From: Acidimicrobiia bacterium
GTDB taxonomy: Bacteria; Actinomycetota; Acidimicrobiia; Spongiisociales; UBA5794
Direction of reading: 5' to 3'
Length of the DNA stretch: 48,472 bases
Assembly: GCA_024762335.1 (NCBI GenBank)
Contig: JANTHO010000014.1
Location: 1 to 48,472 of the forward strand
Positions 1-8,850 of this stretch are shown here, piece by piece (the stretch's first letter is position 1; each line of letters opens with the position of its first letter). The translations under genes were made by a program, and so were the position numbers. The notes under the pieces were generated by a model that searched no databases, was not told the origin of the DNA, and was given only the letters and a program-made list of their open reading frames with translations.

Positions 1-2
1 CG

Positions 3-38
3 TACATCCTGAACCGCGTCAAGACCGCCCGCACCTAG
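3..38 (+). CDS. C-terminal end of an unidentified gene (partial)
   Basis: The reading frame beginning at base 3 is open to a TAG stop at 36-38 and would give the last eleven residues of a protein, ending in a basic segment (NRVKTART). Nothing more of the gene is in the window, so no family can be named. It would converge on lysS, with the repeat element between them. The call rests only on the open frame and the position. Confidence 0.3.
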   Translation, partial: YILNRVKTART

Positions 39-145
39 AGCCCCCCCTGCGTCGTCGGGACCCTCTTTTCCTCCCCATCAGCCTGACTCCACGGATACCG
101 GCGACGGATAGAACGACGGGAATCTCGATCCCGCCAAGCCGTCCG

Positions 146-371
146 CTTCCTCCCCCTCAGGGGGAGGTGGCCCGAGCGCAGCGAGGGACGGAGGGGGTCA
201 GAACCGGCCCCTTCAACGACAATCAGGTCGCGCCGTTCCCAACGTGGCCGGAACCCATCCGGCGACGTAACGGACCGTCCGTTGGCGGCGATGCGCTGCA
301 ACTTCGCTGGAAAAATCTGACCCCCTCTGTCGACTCCTTCGTCGCCGACACCTCCCCCTGAGGGGGAGGAG
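146..371. repeat. Miniature repeat element, copy 1, with ~56 bp terminal inverted arms
   Basis: The left arm at 146-201 and the right arm at 317-371 are imperfect inverted copies of each other. Both carry the ends CTTCCTCCCC and GGAGGGGGTCAG or their complements. Each arm also contains its own short palindrome (CCTCCCC/GGGGAGG), at about 149-168 and 351-369, which could form a hairpin and may stop transcription coming from lysS. The ~115 bp centre has no credible coding frame. A second copy lies at 18533-18755 with the same arms and a related centre, so this is a dispersed family, probably a non-autonomous mobile element. The remaining bases of the 39-420 gap hold nothing else recognised. Confidence 0.8.
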
Positions 372-420
372 GAGGACGAGGAAGGGGTGGAGGGAATTGA
401 GGGCCGGGGCTCGGGCCGTG

Positions 421-1917
421 CTACTGCTCGGGGCGCATTGTGGGGAAGAGGATCACTTCTCGGATGTGCTTGCGGTCGGTGACGAGCATCACGAGACGAT
501 CGACACCGATACCGAGCCCTCCGGTGGGAGGGAGTCCGTATTCGAGGGCACGGAGATAGTCCTCATCGACCGGGTGCGCTTCATCGTCGCCGGCGGCCCG
601 CGCCGCCGCCTGTGCCTCGAACCGCTTCCGCTGATCGAACGGGTCGTTGAGTTCTGAGAACGCGTTGGCGTACTCCGAACCTGCGATCACCAGCTCGAAT
701 CGTTCGGTGAGTTCGGGATCATCTCGATGCGCCCGGGCGAGCGGCGACACTTCCTTGGGGTAGTCGGTGACGAATGTCGGGTCCCAGAGACCGTCTTCGA
801 CCAGTTCCTCATACATCTCGAAGAGGACGCGGCCGGGACCCCACGATGAGTCGACGTCCACACCGTGGCGGGACGCGATCGCACGAAGTTGCTCCATCGG
901 CGTGTCCATCGAAACGTCCTCGCCGACCGCCTCCGCTACGAGATCGATCAACCGCGCCCTCCGGAACGGCGGTGTGAGATCGAGCAGGCGCCCCTGATAG
1001 GTGAGGGTTGCCGATCCGGTGGCAGCCACGGCGACGGAGGAGAACACCGCCTCGATCAAGTCCATGATGTCGCCGTAGTCGGCGAATGCCTGATACGCCT
1101 CGAGCATCGTGAATTCGGGGTTGTGGGTCGAATCGACACCTTCGTTACGGAAGATGCGACCGATCTCGAAGACGCGTTCGATGCCTCCCACGACGAGTCG
1201 TTTGAGGAACAGTTCGGTTGCGATCCGCATCGACAGGTCGATGTCGAGAGCGTTGTGGTGGGTCGTGAACGGACGAGCCGTCGCTCCGGTCGCCTGGGCG
1301 AGCAGCACCGGCGTCTCGACCTCGACAAAGCCCCGGTCCTCGAATTGCCGCCGGAGTTCGGAGATGACCCTCGCACGGGTCAGGGCGACTGAGCGGGATT
1401 CCTCGTTGACCATCAGGTCCACGTACCGACGACGAGATCGTGCTTCGACGTCCTTGAGTCCGTGCCACTTGTCCGGCAGAGGCCGAAGCGCCTTGGCGAG
1501 GAGCGTCACCGATGAGACCCGGACACTCAACTCCCCCTTCTTGGTTGCGATGACCTCACCGGTTGCACCGATCCAGTCGCCGGAGTCGAGTTCGAGGAAG
1601 TCGGCGAACCCGTCATCCCCGAGAACCGCCTTACTGACGAAGAGTTGGATCCGTCCGGATACGTCCTGGAGCACACCGAATGCGAGCCTGCCCATGTCGC
1701 GCACGTTCATGAGACGCCCCGCGACAGTCGCTACGACACCCGTTTCGGCTCCCGGTTCGAGATCCGCGTACCGCTCGTGGAGTTCTGCAGCGAGATCCGT
1801 CCGGTCGAACCGGTACGGATAGCCGCTCCCGTCCGCCGCGGTCCGATACTTCTCGATGCGCGCAGCGACGAGCGGATCGTCAGACAGAACCGGCATCTCG
1901 GTGGGTTCGTCGGTCAT
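421..1917 (-). CDS. lysS: Lysine--tRNA ligase, class II
   Basis: This 498-residue protein charges tRNA-Lys with lysine in the cytoplasm. The N-terminal third is an OB-fold anticodon-binding domain (around residues 60-160, including GRLMNVRDMGRLAF). The class II catalytic core follows, with motif 2 near FEIGRIFRNEG and HNPEFTMLE and motif 3 at the C terminus (GLGIGVDRLVMLVTD). Length and architecture match ordinary bacterial LysS. The ATG start overlaps the TGA stop of coaX by four bases (ATGA), which indicates translational coupling. It is the last gene of the minus-strand run that includes panC and coaX, an arrangement common in actinobacteria. Confidence 0.97.
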   Translation of the reverse strand: MTDEPTEMPVLSDDPLVAARIEKYRTAADGSGYPYRFDRTDLAAELHERYADLEPGAETGVVATVAGRLMNVRDMGRLAFGVLQDVSGRIQLFVSKAVLGDDGFADFLELDSGDWIGATGEVIATKKGELSVRVSSVTLLAKALRPLPDKWHGLKDVEARSRRRYVDLMVNEESRSVALTRARVISELRRQFEDRGFVEVETPVLLAQATGATARPFTTHHNALDIDLSMRIATELFLKRLVVGGIERVFEIGRIFRNEGVDSTHNPEFTMLEAYQAFADYGDIMDLIEAVFSSVAVAATGSATLTYQGRLLDLTPPFRRARLIDLVAEAVGEDVSMDTPMEQLRAIASRHGVDVDSSWGPGRVLFEMYEELVEDGLWDPTFVTDYPKEVSPLARAHRDDPELTERFELVIAGSEYANAFSELNDPFDQRKRFEAQAAARAAGDDEAHPVDEDYLRALEYGLPPTGGLGIGVDRLVMLVTDRKHIREVILFPTMRPEQ

Positions 1918-2684
1918 TGCTCTTCCTGGTTTCGGTCGAAGATGATGCGCAACCCCTCGAGCGTCAGGTACTCGTCGACGGTCTCGAGGTTGTGACAGTG
2001 GGGAACGATGGTAGGGGCAAGACCGCCGGTTGCGACGACCGCGGGGTCTCCCCCGACTTCTGCTACGAGCCGTTCGATGATCCCGTCGACGAGGCCGGCG
2101 TGCCCGTAGAGCGCTCCGCTCTGGATCGCTTCGACCGTGCCTTTGCCGATCGGCGACCGTGGCGGTACGAACTCGACACGCCGCAGCGCCGCCGTGCCGG
2201 AGATGAGTGCCCGGGTGGCGATCTCGAGTCCGGGAGCGATCACTCCCCCGATGTACGCGCCCTCGGCGTCGACGACATCGAAGTTCGTGGAGGTGCCGAA
2301 GTCGACGACGATGACCGGGCTTCCGTGCCGCTCGCGTGCACCGACCGCGTTGACGACCCGATCCGCTCCGACCTCTCTCGGGTTGTCTATGAGGATCGGC
2401 ATGCCGGTCCTGATCCCGGGTCCGACGACGACGACCGGGCCATGGGACAGATTCGGAGCCACGTATCGCATCGTCGCGGTGACCGAAGGTACGACGCTCG
2501 AGACGGCAACGCCTTCGATGTCACCCGGCGTGAATCCGTCGAGCGCGAGCACGCCGAGCAGCTCCCACCGCATCTCATCCTTGGTCTGTTCCTTCGTCGA
2601 GAAGCGCCAGTGACCGACGAGGTCGTCGTGACGGAACAGGCCGACAGCCACCTGTGTGTTCCCAACGTCGATCGTGAGCAGCAT
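1914..2684 (-). CDS. coaX: Type III pantothenate kinase
   Basis: This 256-residue enzyme phosphorylates pantothenate in the first step of coenzyme A synthesis. The N terminus carries the type III phosphate-binding signature (IDVGNTQVAVGLF, residues 5-17). The central GADRVVNAVGA and the DFGTSTNFDVV segment are further hallmarks of the ASKHA-fold CoaX family. CoaX enzymes usually need a monovalent cation such as K+ and resist CoA feedback; that is family knowledge. The gene overlaps panC by one base (TGATG) and lysS by four, so pantothenate synthesis and activation are encoded together. No panD is seen between panC and coaX. Confidence 0.95.
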   Translation of the reverse strand: MLLTIDVGNTQVAVGLFRHDDLVGHWRFSTKEQTKDEMRWELLGVLALDGFTPGDIEGVAVSSVVPSVTATMRYVAPNLSHGPVVVVGPGIRTGMPILIDNPREVGADRVVNAVGARERHGSPVIVVDFGTSTNFDVVDAEGAYIGGVIAPGLEIATRALISGTAALRRVEFVPPRSPIGKGTVEAIQSGALYGHAGLVDGIIERLVAEVGGDPAVVATGGLAPTIVPHCHNLETVDEYLTLEGLRIIFDRNQEEQ

Positions 2685-3580
2685 CAGGCCTCCCTATACA
2701 GAATCGAGGTCGTGTCGAGCCGGATGCCTTCGTCGGGAACCCAGTCGCCACCATCCGGGTCGATGTGGACGTTGTCGAGCAGGCGCGTCCTCCCCACCCT
2801 CGCGGCAACAGCAAGGAACGCCGGCCGGTCGAGTGCGTCGATTGTTGCCGCAGACTCCTGGTCGGCAAGCGTCGCATAGTCGAGGTCGATGCCGGGCTCG
2901 GCATCGACGGGTCCGGCCGCGATCTGTTCCAGGACGGTTCCCGAACGTTCGCCACCTCTCACTGCCGCGGCGACCGCGAACATCCCGGTACTGAGCGACC
3001 GGGCTGCAATTCGCTCATCCCGATTGAGGTAGGTGTTGCGCGACGACAGGGCGAGGCCGTCCGACTCGCGAACGATCGGGGATCCGACGATGTGGATCGG
3101 GAACGAGAGGTCTGCGGTCATTCGGCGGACGGTTACGAGCTGCTGCGCATCCTTGCGACCGAAGTACGCGGCATCGGGGGCGATACCGGCGAAGAGCTTG
3201 GCGACGACCGTGGCGACACCGTCGAAGTGGCCGGGCCGGATCGCTCCTTCCATCGTCTCCGTCACGTCGGACACGGTGACGCGTGTGAGCGGGTCAGACG
3301 GATACATCTCGGCGAGCGGCGGGGCGAACACGATATCTGCACCGGCGGCCTCGACGAGCGCAACGTCTCGATCGAGATCGCGCGGGTACGACGCGAGGTC
3401 CTCGCTCGGTGCGAACTGGAGTGGATTGACGAAGATGCTCACCGTAACGGTGTCCGACTCTCGCCTGGCTGCGTCCACCAGAGAGATGTGGCCTTCGTGC
3501 AGGTACCCCATGGTGGGAACGAACCCGACACGGCCTCCCGCCAGTTCTCTGGCCTCGGCGAAAGTCTGGACGATCTTCAT
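2684..3580 (-). CDS. panC: Pantothenate synthetase (pantoate--beta-alanine ligase)
   Basis: This 298-residue protein condenses pantoate with beta-alanine, using ATP, to make pantothenate. Visible signatures are the ATP-binding PTMGYLHEGH segment (residues 22-31), FVNPLQF, YFGRKDAQQ and SSRNTYL, all standard for PanC. The frame stays open far upstream, but that extension is arginine-rich nonsense overlapping the neighbour in another frame. The family start MKIVQTFAEA at 3580 is therefore chosen. The ATG overlaps the stop of the DUF2520 gene by four bases. Confidence 0.97.
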   Translation of the reverse strand: MKIVQTFAEARELAGGRVGFVPTMGYLHEGHISLVDAARRESDTVTVSIFVNPLQFAPSEDLASYPRDLDRDVALVEAAGADIVFAPPLAEMYPSDPLTRVTVSDVTETMEGAIRPGHFDGVATVVAKLFAGIAPDAAYFGRKDAQQLVTVRRMTADLSFPIHIVGSPIVRESDGLALSSRNTYLNRDERIAARSLSTGMFAVAAAVRGGERSGTVLEQIAAGPVDAEPGIDLDYATLADQESAATIDALDRPAFLAVAARVGRTRLLDNVHIDPDGGDWVPDEGIRLDTTSILYREA

Positions 3581-4389
3581 CGCTGCTCCTGGTCCTGCGA
3601 CGCCCCGACGATGGTAGAGGTGGCTTCCGCCATGGAATCGAATGCCGGAGCGAAGTCCGGAGCCGCCGCCAGGACTGCGGCACGTTGCGCTTCCACGGTT
3701 CCTGTGTCCCCCCGGGCGATCGGTCCGGTGAGTGACGCACGTGGCGTCGTGTCGAACGCGTTCGCGATCACGGCCTCGACGAGCGGCCGTGCCGCCTCGA
3801 ATGGAACGCCGGCGCGCTCGAAGAGGCGCTGTGCCATGACAAGTGCCGCAACCGGGAAGTTGGCGGCTGCCGCTGCGGCGGCGTGATAGGTGGTCCGGTC
3901 GGAGTCGGCGAGGTCGAACGGGTGGCATCCCATGCTCCGTGCGAATCCGTGCAGCGTTGACCGCAGCGGTTCTTCTGCGGTGACCGCCACCCATGATCCG
4001 GGAAGCCGCCGTGCACCGAGGGCCGGTGTGGGGATGGTCTGGAGCGGATGGAACGAGCCGATCCCGACGCCGTGGTCGCCGAATGCGGAGAGTGCGTCGA
4101 CGTGCACCGCTCCCGAGAGGTGAACGACTCCCGCCGCGGCGTTCCGTGCGACCGGTGCGATCTGGCCGGCCACGGTTGCGATCACGTCGTCGCGGACCGC
4201 CACGATGACGAGATCGACCGGGGGAATCGGTTCGCCGATCGCAAGGGGAACGGCTTCGAACTGTCCGGCGGCCGCTGATGTTCGGGCAGCGTCCCGCCCG
4301 GCGACGGCAACGATCTCGTGTCCGGCTCCGTTCGCTGCGATGGCGACGGCCCGGCCTGCGCGTCCCGGGCCTGCGAGGGCAAGTCTCAT
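3577..4389 (-). CDS. Rossmann-like / DUF2520 family protein beside panC
   Basis: This 270-residue protein starts with a dinucleotide-binding loop (LALAGPGRAGRAVA, residues 3-16) typical of an NAD(P)-binding Rossmann domain. It continues with a helical C-terminal half that has the DUF2520 pattern, including GSFHPLQT near residue 111 and DRTTYHAAAAAAANF near residue 165. The family resembles beta-hydroxyacid or ketopantoate reductases in fold, but its reaction is not established. Proteins of this family often lie directly before panC in actinobacteria, and here the two genes overlap by four bases. A reductive step in pantoate supply is therefore plausible but unproven. Confidence 0.85.
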   Translation of the reverse strand: MRLALAGPGRAGRAVAIAANGAGHEIVAVAGRDAARTSAAAGQFEAVPLAIGEPIPPVDLVIVAVRDDVIATVAGQIAPVARNAAAGVVHLSGAVHVDALSAFGDHGVGIGSFHPLQTIPTPALGARRLPGSWVAVTAEEPLRSTLHGFARSMGCHPFDLADSDRTTYHAAAAAAANFPVAALVMAQRLFERAGVPFEAARPLVEAVIANAFDTTPRASLTGPIARGDTGTVEAQRAAVLAAAPDFAPAFDSMAEATSTIVGASQDQEQR

Positions 4390-4449
4390 GGGCTCCGATC
4401 CTCCCGGTATCGGTCCTGGCCCGCCTCGGGGCCTGTGGGAACAAACGTA

Positions 4450-4956
4450 CTACGTCCGGGCGGCCTCAGCGCCGAGCACTTCGTCTTCGAGTCGGCGCAG
4501 CGGTTGTTCGGCGACGGTGCCGACGGCCGGTTCGACTGCTGATCCGTCCGGCATCCTCGCGTCCGGCCAGACCTCGAGGAGCGGATCCAGCACGAATCGT
4601 CGATTCCGGATCTGTGGATGAGGGACGGTGAGTTCGGGGAGGTCGAGCGACACCCGGTCGTAGAGAAGCAAGTCGAGGTCGAGTGTTCGCGGACCCCACT
4701 TGGTGTCCCGCACGCGTCCGCGTGCGCGTTCGATGAGGAGAAGGTTCCGCAGGAGCGCAGCGGGTGGGCGGGCCGTGTCGATAAGGGCGACGGCGTTGAG
4801 ATACGGGCCCTGCTCCGGTCCACCGACAGGAGCCGATTCATACACCGATGAAACGGCCACGATCGAAGAGACCGCTCGAAGCCCCCGCATCGCAGCGTGA
4901 AGATGTGCGGCCCGGTCACCGAGATTTGTTCCGACACCGATCGCGCAGCGACTCAC
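4450..4956 (-). CDS. folK: HPPK (2-amino-4-hydroxy-6-hydroxymethyldihydropteridine diphosphokinase)
   Basis: This 168-residue protein transfers pyrophosphate from ATP to 6-hydroxymethyl-dihydropterin, just before dihydropteroate synthase. The diagnostic signature KWGPRTLDLDLLLYD lies near residues 86-100 and includes the paired aspartates that bind Mg2+. The N-terminal GVGTNLGDR and the later VPHPQIRNRRFVLDPL are also family hallmarks. The start is a GTG at 4956 that overlaps the TGA of the phosphatase-like gene in a GTGA junction. Sixty bases separate it from the downstream DUF2520 gene. Confidence 0.95.
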   Translation of the reverse strand: MSRCAIGVGTNLGDRAAHLHAAMRGLRAVSSIVAVSSVYESAPVGGPEQGPYLNAVALIDTARPPAALLRNLLLIERARGRVRDTKWGPRTLDLDLLLYDRVSLDLPELTVPHPQIRNRRFVLDPLLEVWPDARMPDGSAVEPAVGTVAEQPLRRLEDEVLGAEAART

Positions 4957-5441
4957 CGGATGGGGATGAGGGAGCGGCCCTCGGGACCGAGGGGACGACG
5001 GAGGATCTCCTGAATCACCGACGTCGCGATGATCGGATCGTCTACGAGGCCTGAGTAGACGAGATACCCGGCGAGCAACCCTGCGACGGTCTCATCGATC
5101 GTGTCCCGATGGAGCAACACGGATGCATCGTGAACGCCGAGCGCCTCGTCGATCGCGGCGAAGATCGGGGCGGTGTCGCCGATGTCGGATGGCGATCCGT
5201 CGACCGGATGGACAATCACCCGGAACTCCGCCTCGTCGTACGCGACGGCGTTCTGGCCGGCGGGCAAGAGCGTGAGGATGGTGTTGATCCCCTGCTCCGT
5301 CAGCCAGGCGATCTCCTCTTCACGACGGACCCGCCGGTGCTGAAATCCTGATCCGCCGATTCGCTCGGATACGGCGAGCCGTCCGGCGATCACCCACCGG
5401 AAGCCTCTCGGTTCAAGTCCTGGTACGTCTTTCTTTGCCAT
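4953..5441 (-). CDS. Dual-specificity-phosphatase-like protein lacking the catalytic Cys, in the folate operon
   Basis: The 162-residue protein starts at ATG 5441, overlapping folP by one base (TGATG). An open extension further upstream is discarded because it lies within folP. The fold pattern resembles small dual-specificity phosphatases: an LTEQGINTILTLLP segment, a VHPVDGSPSD stretch where the general-acid loop would lie, and a VLLH strand followed by a helix (AGLLAGYLVYSG). The signature HCxxGxxR, however, reads HRDTIDET here, so the nucleophilic cysteine and the phosphate-binding arginine are both absent. It is probably not a working Cys phosphatase. It occupies the place where folB often lies in actinobacteria, and its role is unknown. 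Confidence 0.7.
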   Translation of the reverse strand: MAKKDVPGLEPRGFRWVIAGRLAVSERIGGSGFQHRRVRREEEIAWLTEQGINTILTLLPAGQNAVAYDEAEFRVIVHPVDGSPSDIGDTAPIFAAIDEALGVHDASVLLHRDTIDETVAGLLAGYLVYSGLVDDPIIATSVIQEILRRPLGPEGRSLIPIR

Positions 5442-6298
5442 CAGTGGAACCTCACGATAGCGTCGGCCGTTCGCGCAGCGGAGATGGCCGCTGCCACGTC
5501 GTGGACGCGCACGATGGATGCTCCTTTGGCTACGGCCAGCGCCACCGTGGCGCCGGTTGCCGCGTCCCGATCTGCGGGGGACGACGGCTGCTCCGCCCGC
5601 TCGAGGATCCTCCCGAGGAACGCTTTTCGGGACGTCCCGACGAGCACCGGGCGTCCCCGACCGATGCGGTCCAGTCCGTCGAGAAGAGCGAGATTGTGGT
5701 CGAACGTCTTGCCGAATCCGATGCCGGGATCGACCACGATATGCGACGACGTGACGCCTGCAGCGGTGGCGGTTCGGAACCGATCCTGGAGAAAGTCCGC
5801 AACTTCGGAGACAACGTCGTCGTAGGCGGGATCGATCTGCATTGTTCGGGGGTCTGCCTGCATGTGCATGAGCACCGCCCCGGCTCCGCTCCGAGCGCAT
5901 TCTGCGACCATCTCCGGATCCCTGAGACCGGTGACGTCGTTGATGATCTCTGCACCTTCGGCGAGCGCGGAAGCCGCAACTTCAGGCTTGCTCGTGTCGA
6001 TGGAAACGACGAGTCCGGCCCCGGCGAGGGCTCGCACGACGGGCAGAACCCGATCCATCTCTTCTCCGGCGTCGACCGGGAAAGCACCGGGCCGGGTCGA
6101 CTCTCCACCAACGTCGACGATGTCCGCCCCGAGATCGGCGAGATGGAGACCGTGTCGGATCGCCGCGTCGGGATCGATCCACCGTCCACCATCCGAGAAC
6201 GAATCATGCGTTACGTTGACGATCCCCATCACCAACGTGTGGTCATCCGTCGACAGCGATCGGGTTCTGAGAGCCCACGTCGTCGGTTCGAAGGACAC
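5441..6298 (-). CDS. folP: Dihydropteroate synthase
   Basis: This 285-residue TIM-barrel enzyme joins p-aminobenzoate to hydroxymethyl-dihydropterin pyrophosphate and is the sulfonamide target. The motifs are clear: MGIVNVTHDSFSDGG (residues 24-38), DVGGESTRPGA, a DTSKPEVA loop, IINDVTGLRDP, HMQADPRTMQ, VVDPGIGFGKT and GTSRKAFLG. The start is a GTG at 6298, three bases after the ftsH stop, so the two are co-transcribed. The neighbouring folE and folB of the mycobacterial ftsH-folE-folP-folB-folK order are not present in this window. Confidence 0.96.
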   Translation of the reverse strand: MSFEPTTWALRTRSLSTDDHTLVMGIVNVTHDSFSDGGRWIDPDAAIRHGLHLADLGADIVDVGGESTRPGAFPVDAGEEMDRVLPVVRALAGAGLVVSIDTSKPEVAASALAEGAEIINDVTGLRDPEMVAECARSGAGAVLMHMQADPRTMQIDPAYDDVVSEVADFLQDRFRTATAAGVTSSHIVVDPGIGFGKTFDHNLALLDGLDRIGRGRPVLVGTSRKAFLGRILERAEQPSSPADRDAATGATVALAVAKGASIVRVHDVAAAISAARTADAIVRFH

Positions 6299-6301
6299 CC
6301 G

Positions 6302-8221
6302 TCAGCCGGTAGGTCCGGCGTCAGCCGATGCCGCAGTCGTCCCGACGGTCGATCCGGTGAGGTCGGGCTCTTTCAAGCGGAGACCGCCGTTGTCCGTGTG
6401 CGTCCACTTCGGAACATCGTGGAACACTGCCGCGACCTCGTCTGCGTCGAGTGTCTCCTGGTCGATCAGGGCCGCTGCGATGCGATCAAGAGCGTCGCGA
6501 TGGACCGTGATGATTTGCGTCGCCTCCTCGTGCGCCTGGGTGATGAGCTTGCGCACTTCTTCGTCGATCGCGGCAGCGACCTCGTTCGAGAGATCCTGGC
6601 CCCGGGTGTAGTCGCGGCCGAGGAAGACTTCCCCCTCGGGCTGTCCGTACTTGAGCGGACCGAGACGCTCGCTCATCCCGTACTCCATCACCATCTTGCG
6701 AGCCAGCGAGGTCGCCTTCTCGATGTCGTTCGAGGCCCCGGTGGACGGATCTCCGAAAACGATCTCCTCGGCGGTTCTCCCGCCGAGTGCGTAGGCGAGC
6801 TGATCGACGAGTTCGCTGCGCTTCTCGTAGTACTTGTCTTCGAGCGGCAACGCCATCGTGTATCCACCCGCTCTTCCGCGGGGGATGATCGTGACCTTGT
6901 GAATCGGGTCGAGCCGGGGAAGGGCGAAGCCGACGAGGGCGTGGCCACCTTCGTGGTAGGCCGTCAGCTTCTGCTCCTCTTCGGACATGACGCGACTCTT
7001 GCGCTCCGGTCCTGCGATGACCCGCTCGATCGCTTCCTCGAGTTCGGAGTTGCCGATCTTCGTCTCGTTCCGTCTCGCCGCGAGCAGCGCCCCCTCGTTG
7101 ATCAGGTTGGCGAGATCGGCGCCGGTGAATCCCGGTGTTTGCCGGGCGAGGGCCCTGATGTCGACGTCGTCGGCCAGCGGCTTCCCCTTCGCATGCACGT
7201 TGAGGATCTGCTCGCGGCCTTTGATGTCGGGTCGGTCGACGACGATCTGACGGTCGAACCGCCCCGGACGCAGCAGCGCAGGATCGAGGATGTCGGGCCG
7301 GTTCGTTGAGGCGATGACGATGACCCCGGCCTTCACGTCGAAGCCGTCGAGTTCGACGAGGAGCTGGTTGAGTGTCTGCTCCCGCTCGTCGTGGCCGCCG
7401 CCGAGACCGGCGCCGCGGTGGCGTCCGACGGCATCGATCTCGTCGATGAATACGATCGATGGTGCGCTCGCCTTCGCCTGTTCGAAGAGGTCACGGACCC
7501 GGCTGGCCCCGACACCCACGAACATCTCGACGAACTCCGAGCCGGAGATGGCGTAGAACGGAACACCCGCCTCGCCTGCGACCGCCCGGGCGAGCAGCGT
7601 CTTGCCGGTACCGGGAGGCCCGTAGAGGAGCACGCCTTTGGGGATCTTCGCCCCCATCGCACGGAACTTCTGCGGCTGCTGCAGGAACTCTTTGATCTCG
7701 CTGAGTTCCTCGATCGCCTCGTCCACACCTGCCACGTCGGCGAACGTCACTTTCGGCGTGTCCTTCGTGACCTGTTTCGCCTTCGACTTGCCGAACTGCA
7801 TCACCCGGTTCCCACCGCCCTGGAGTTGGAACATGATGAAGATGAACAGCCCGAACAGCAGGAGATAGGGGAATACGTTGCCGAGGAACCACTGGAAGAA
7901 CGAAGGCTCCTGGTTGTCGGTGACGCTCTCGACGCCCGCGTCCAACAGCGCCTGCGTCATGTCCGGGGCGTACTCGGCCGGGTACTTCGTGACGAACTCG
8001 ACCGGTTCTCCGGATGCATCGGTGTAGGTGCCAACGACTTCGTTGGTCCGGTCCCGGATCGTCGCGGGATCATCGATCTTGCCGGCTGCCAGCTTCTCGT
8101 TGAATCCGTTCAGGCTCAACTCTTCAGGCTGGTTCGACTGGTTGACGAAGACGTTGACGGCCATCACCACGACGAAGATCACGGCGAGATAAATCAATAT
8201 GGTTCGTGCGGTCCGGCTCAC
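6302..8221 (-). CDS. ftsH: ATP-dependent zinc metalloprotease FtsH
   Basis: This 639-residue membrane-anchored AAA+ protease degrades unassembled membrane proteins and short-lived regulators. Two membrane segments lie at about residues 7-25 and 112-134, flanking an extracytoplasmic domain. The AAA module follows with Walker A GPPGTGKT (about residue 203), Walker [16 protein letters not shown] and the second region of homology at [20 protein letters not shown]. The zinc protease motif HEGGH is near residue 427. The GTG start at 8221 is preceded by AGGAG at four bases' spacing. A 107 bp gap separates it from hpt and could carry its own promoter. Confidence 0.97.
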   Translation of the reverse strand: MSRTARTILIYLAVIFVVVMAVNVFVNQSNQPEELSLNGFNEKLAAGKIDDPATIRDRTNEVVGTYTDASGEPVEFVTKYPAEYAPDMTQALLDAGVESVTDNQEPSFFQWFLGNVFPYLLLFGLFIFIMFQLQGGGNRVMQFGKSKAKQVTKDTPKVTFADVAGVDEAIEELSEIKEFLQQPQKFRAMGAKIPKGVLLYGPPGTGKTLLARAVAGEAGVPFYAISGSEFVEMFVGVGASRVRDLFEQAKASAPSIVFIDEIDAVGRHRGAGLGGGHDEREQTLNQLLVELDGFDVKAGVIVIASTNRPDILDPALLRPGRFDRQIVVDRPDIKGREQILNVHAKGKPLADDVDIRALARQTPGFTGADLANLINEGALLAARRNETKIGNSELEEAIERVIAGPERKSRVMSEEEQKLTAYHEGGHALVGFALPRLDPIHKVTIIPRGRAGGYTMALPLEDKYYEKRSELVDQLAYALGGRTAEEIVFGDPSTGASNDIEKATSLARKMVMEYGMSERLGPLKYGQPEGEVFLGRDYTRGQDLSNEVAAAIDEEVRKLITQAHEEATQIITVHRDALDRIAAALIDQETLDADEVAAVFHDVPKWTHTDNGGLRLKEPDLTGSTVGTTAASADAGPTG

Positions 8222-8328
8222 ACTGCTCCTCGGGCGAAAGCGGGTCTACCCCATCCGACGCTTCATGGTACGCCAGTGGTTCTCTTAGGCAGACCCTGAA
8301 TCGGGCCGGTGCGGGAGCAACGTCGCCG

Positions 8329-8850
8329 TCACACCTCGTCGACGACGGCAACGTGCGGGAGGTTCCGGTACTTCCCGTCGAAATCGAGTCCGTACCCGAT
8401 AACGAACTCGGGTCCGATGTGAAATCCCTCATATGCGACCTCCAGCGGGGGACGCTCGACCCCATCCTTGATCAGCAGCGCCGCAAGCTTCAATGATGCG
8501 GGTTTGCGCACCTCGAGGTTCTTGATGAGGTACTGCAGGGTCAGACCGGTGTCGACGATGTCCTCGACGATCAGGACGTTGCGACCTTCGATCTCCTCGT
8601 CGAGATCCTTCAGGATGCGCACGACCCCGGTCGACTTCGTCGATGCCCCGTACGACGAGACGGCCATGAAATCGAACTCGAGCGGCAGATCGATGTGCCG
8701 GGCGAGGTCGGCCATCACGACGAAGGCGCCCTTCAGCACACCAACGAGGAGAAGATCTTGCCCCTCGAAGTCGCGGGTGATGGCGGCGCCCATCTCCGAG
8801 AGCTTCGCATCGATCTCCTCGGCGGACACCAGCACTCTTCCGATCTTCAT
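8329..8850 (-). CDS. hpt: Hypoxanthine phosphoribosyltransferase
   Basis: This 173-residue purine salvage enzyme converts hypoxanthine or guanine with PRPP to IMP or GMP. The PRPP-binding loop VLIVEDIVDTGLTL lies around residues 97-110. LLVGVLKGAF at about 38-47 and the C-terminal FVIGYGLDFDGKYRNLPHV are also characteristic. The ATG at 8850 overlaps the tilS stop by four bases. The in-frame upstream extension is basic and lies inside tilS, so it is rejected. The tilS-hpt pair is conserved across many bacteria. Confidence 0.96.
   Translation of the reverse strand: MKIGRVLVSAEEIDAKLSEMGAAITRDFEGQDLLLVGVLKGAFVVMADLARHIDLPLEFDFMAVSSYGASTKSTGVVRILKDLDEEIEGRNVLIVEDIVDTGLTLQYLIKNLEVRKPASLKLAALLIKDGVERPPLEVAYEGFHIGPEFVIGYGLDFDGKYRNLPHVAVVDEV

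Noticed and set aside
3581-4444. N-terminal extension of panC by almost 290 residues
   Set aside because: The extension is Arg-rich and overlaps the DUF2520 gene in another frame; PanC begins at MKIVQTF in the family.
5435-7309. A 624-codon open frame on the plus strand
   Set aside because: It lies antisense to folP and ftsH, which have full motif support. The translation is rich in Arg/Gly/Asp with no domain, as expected for an opposite frame in GC-rich DNA.
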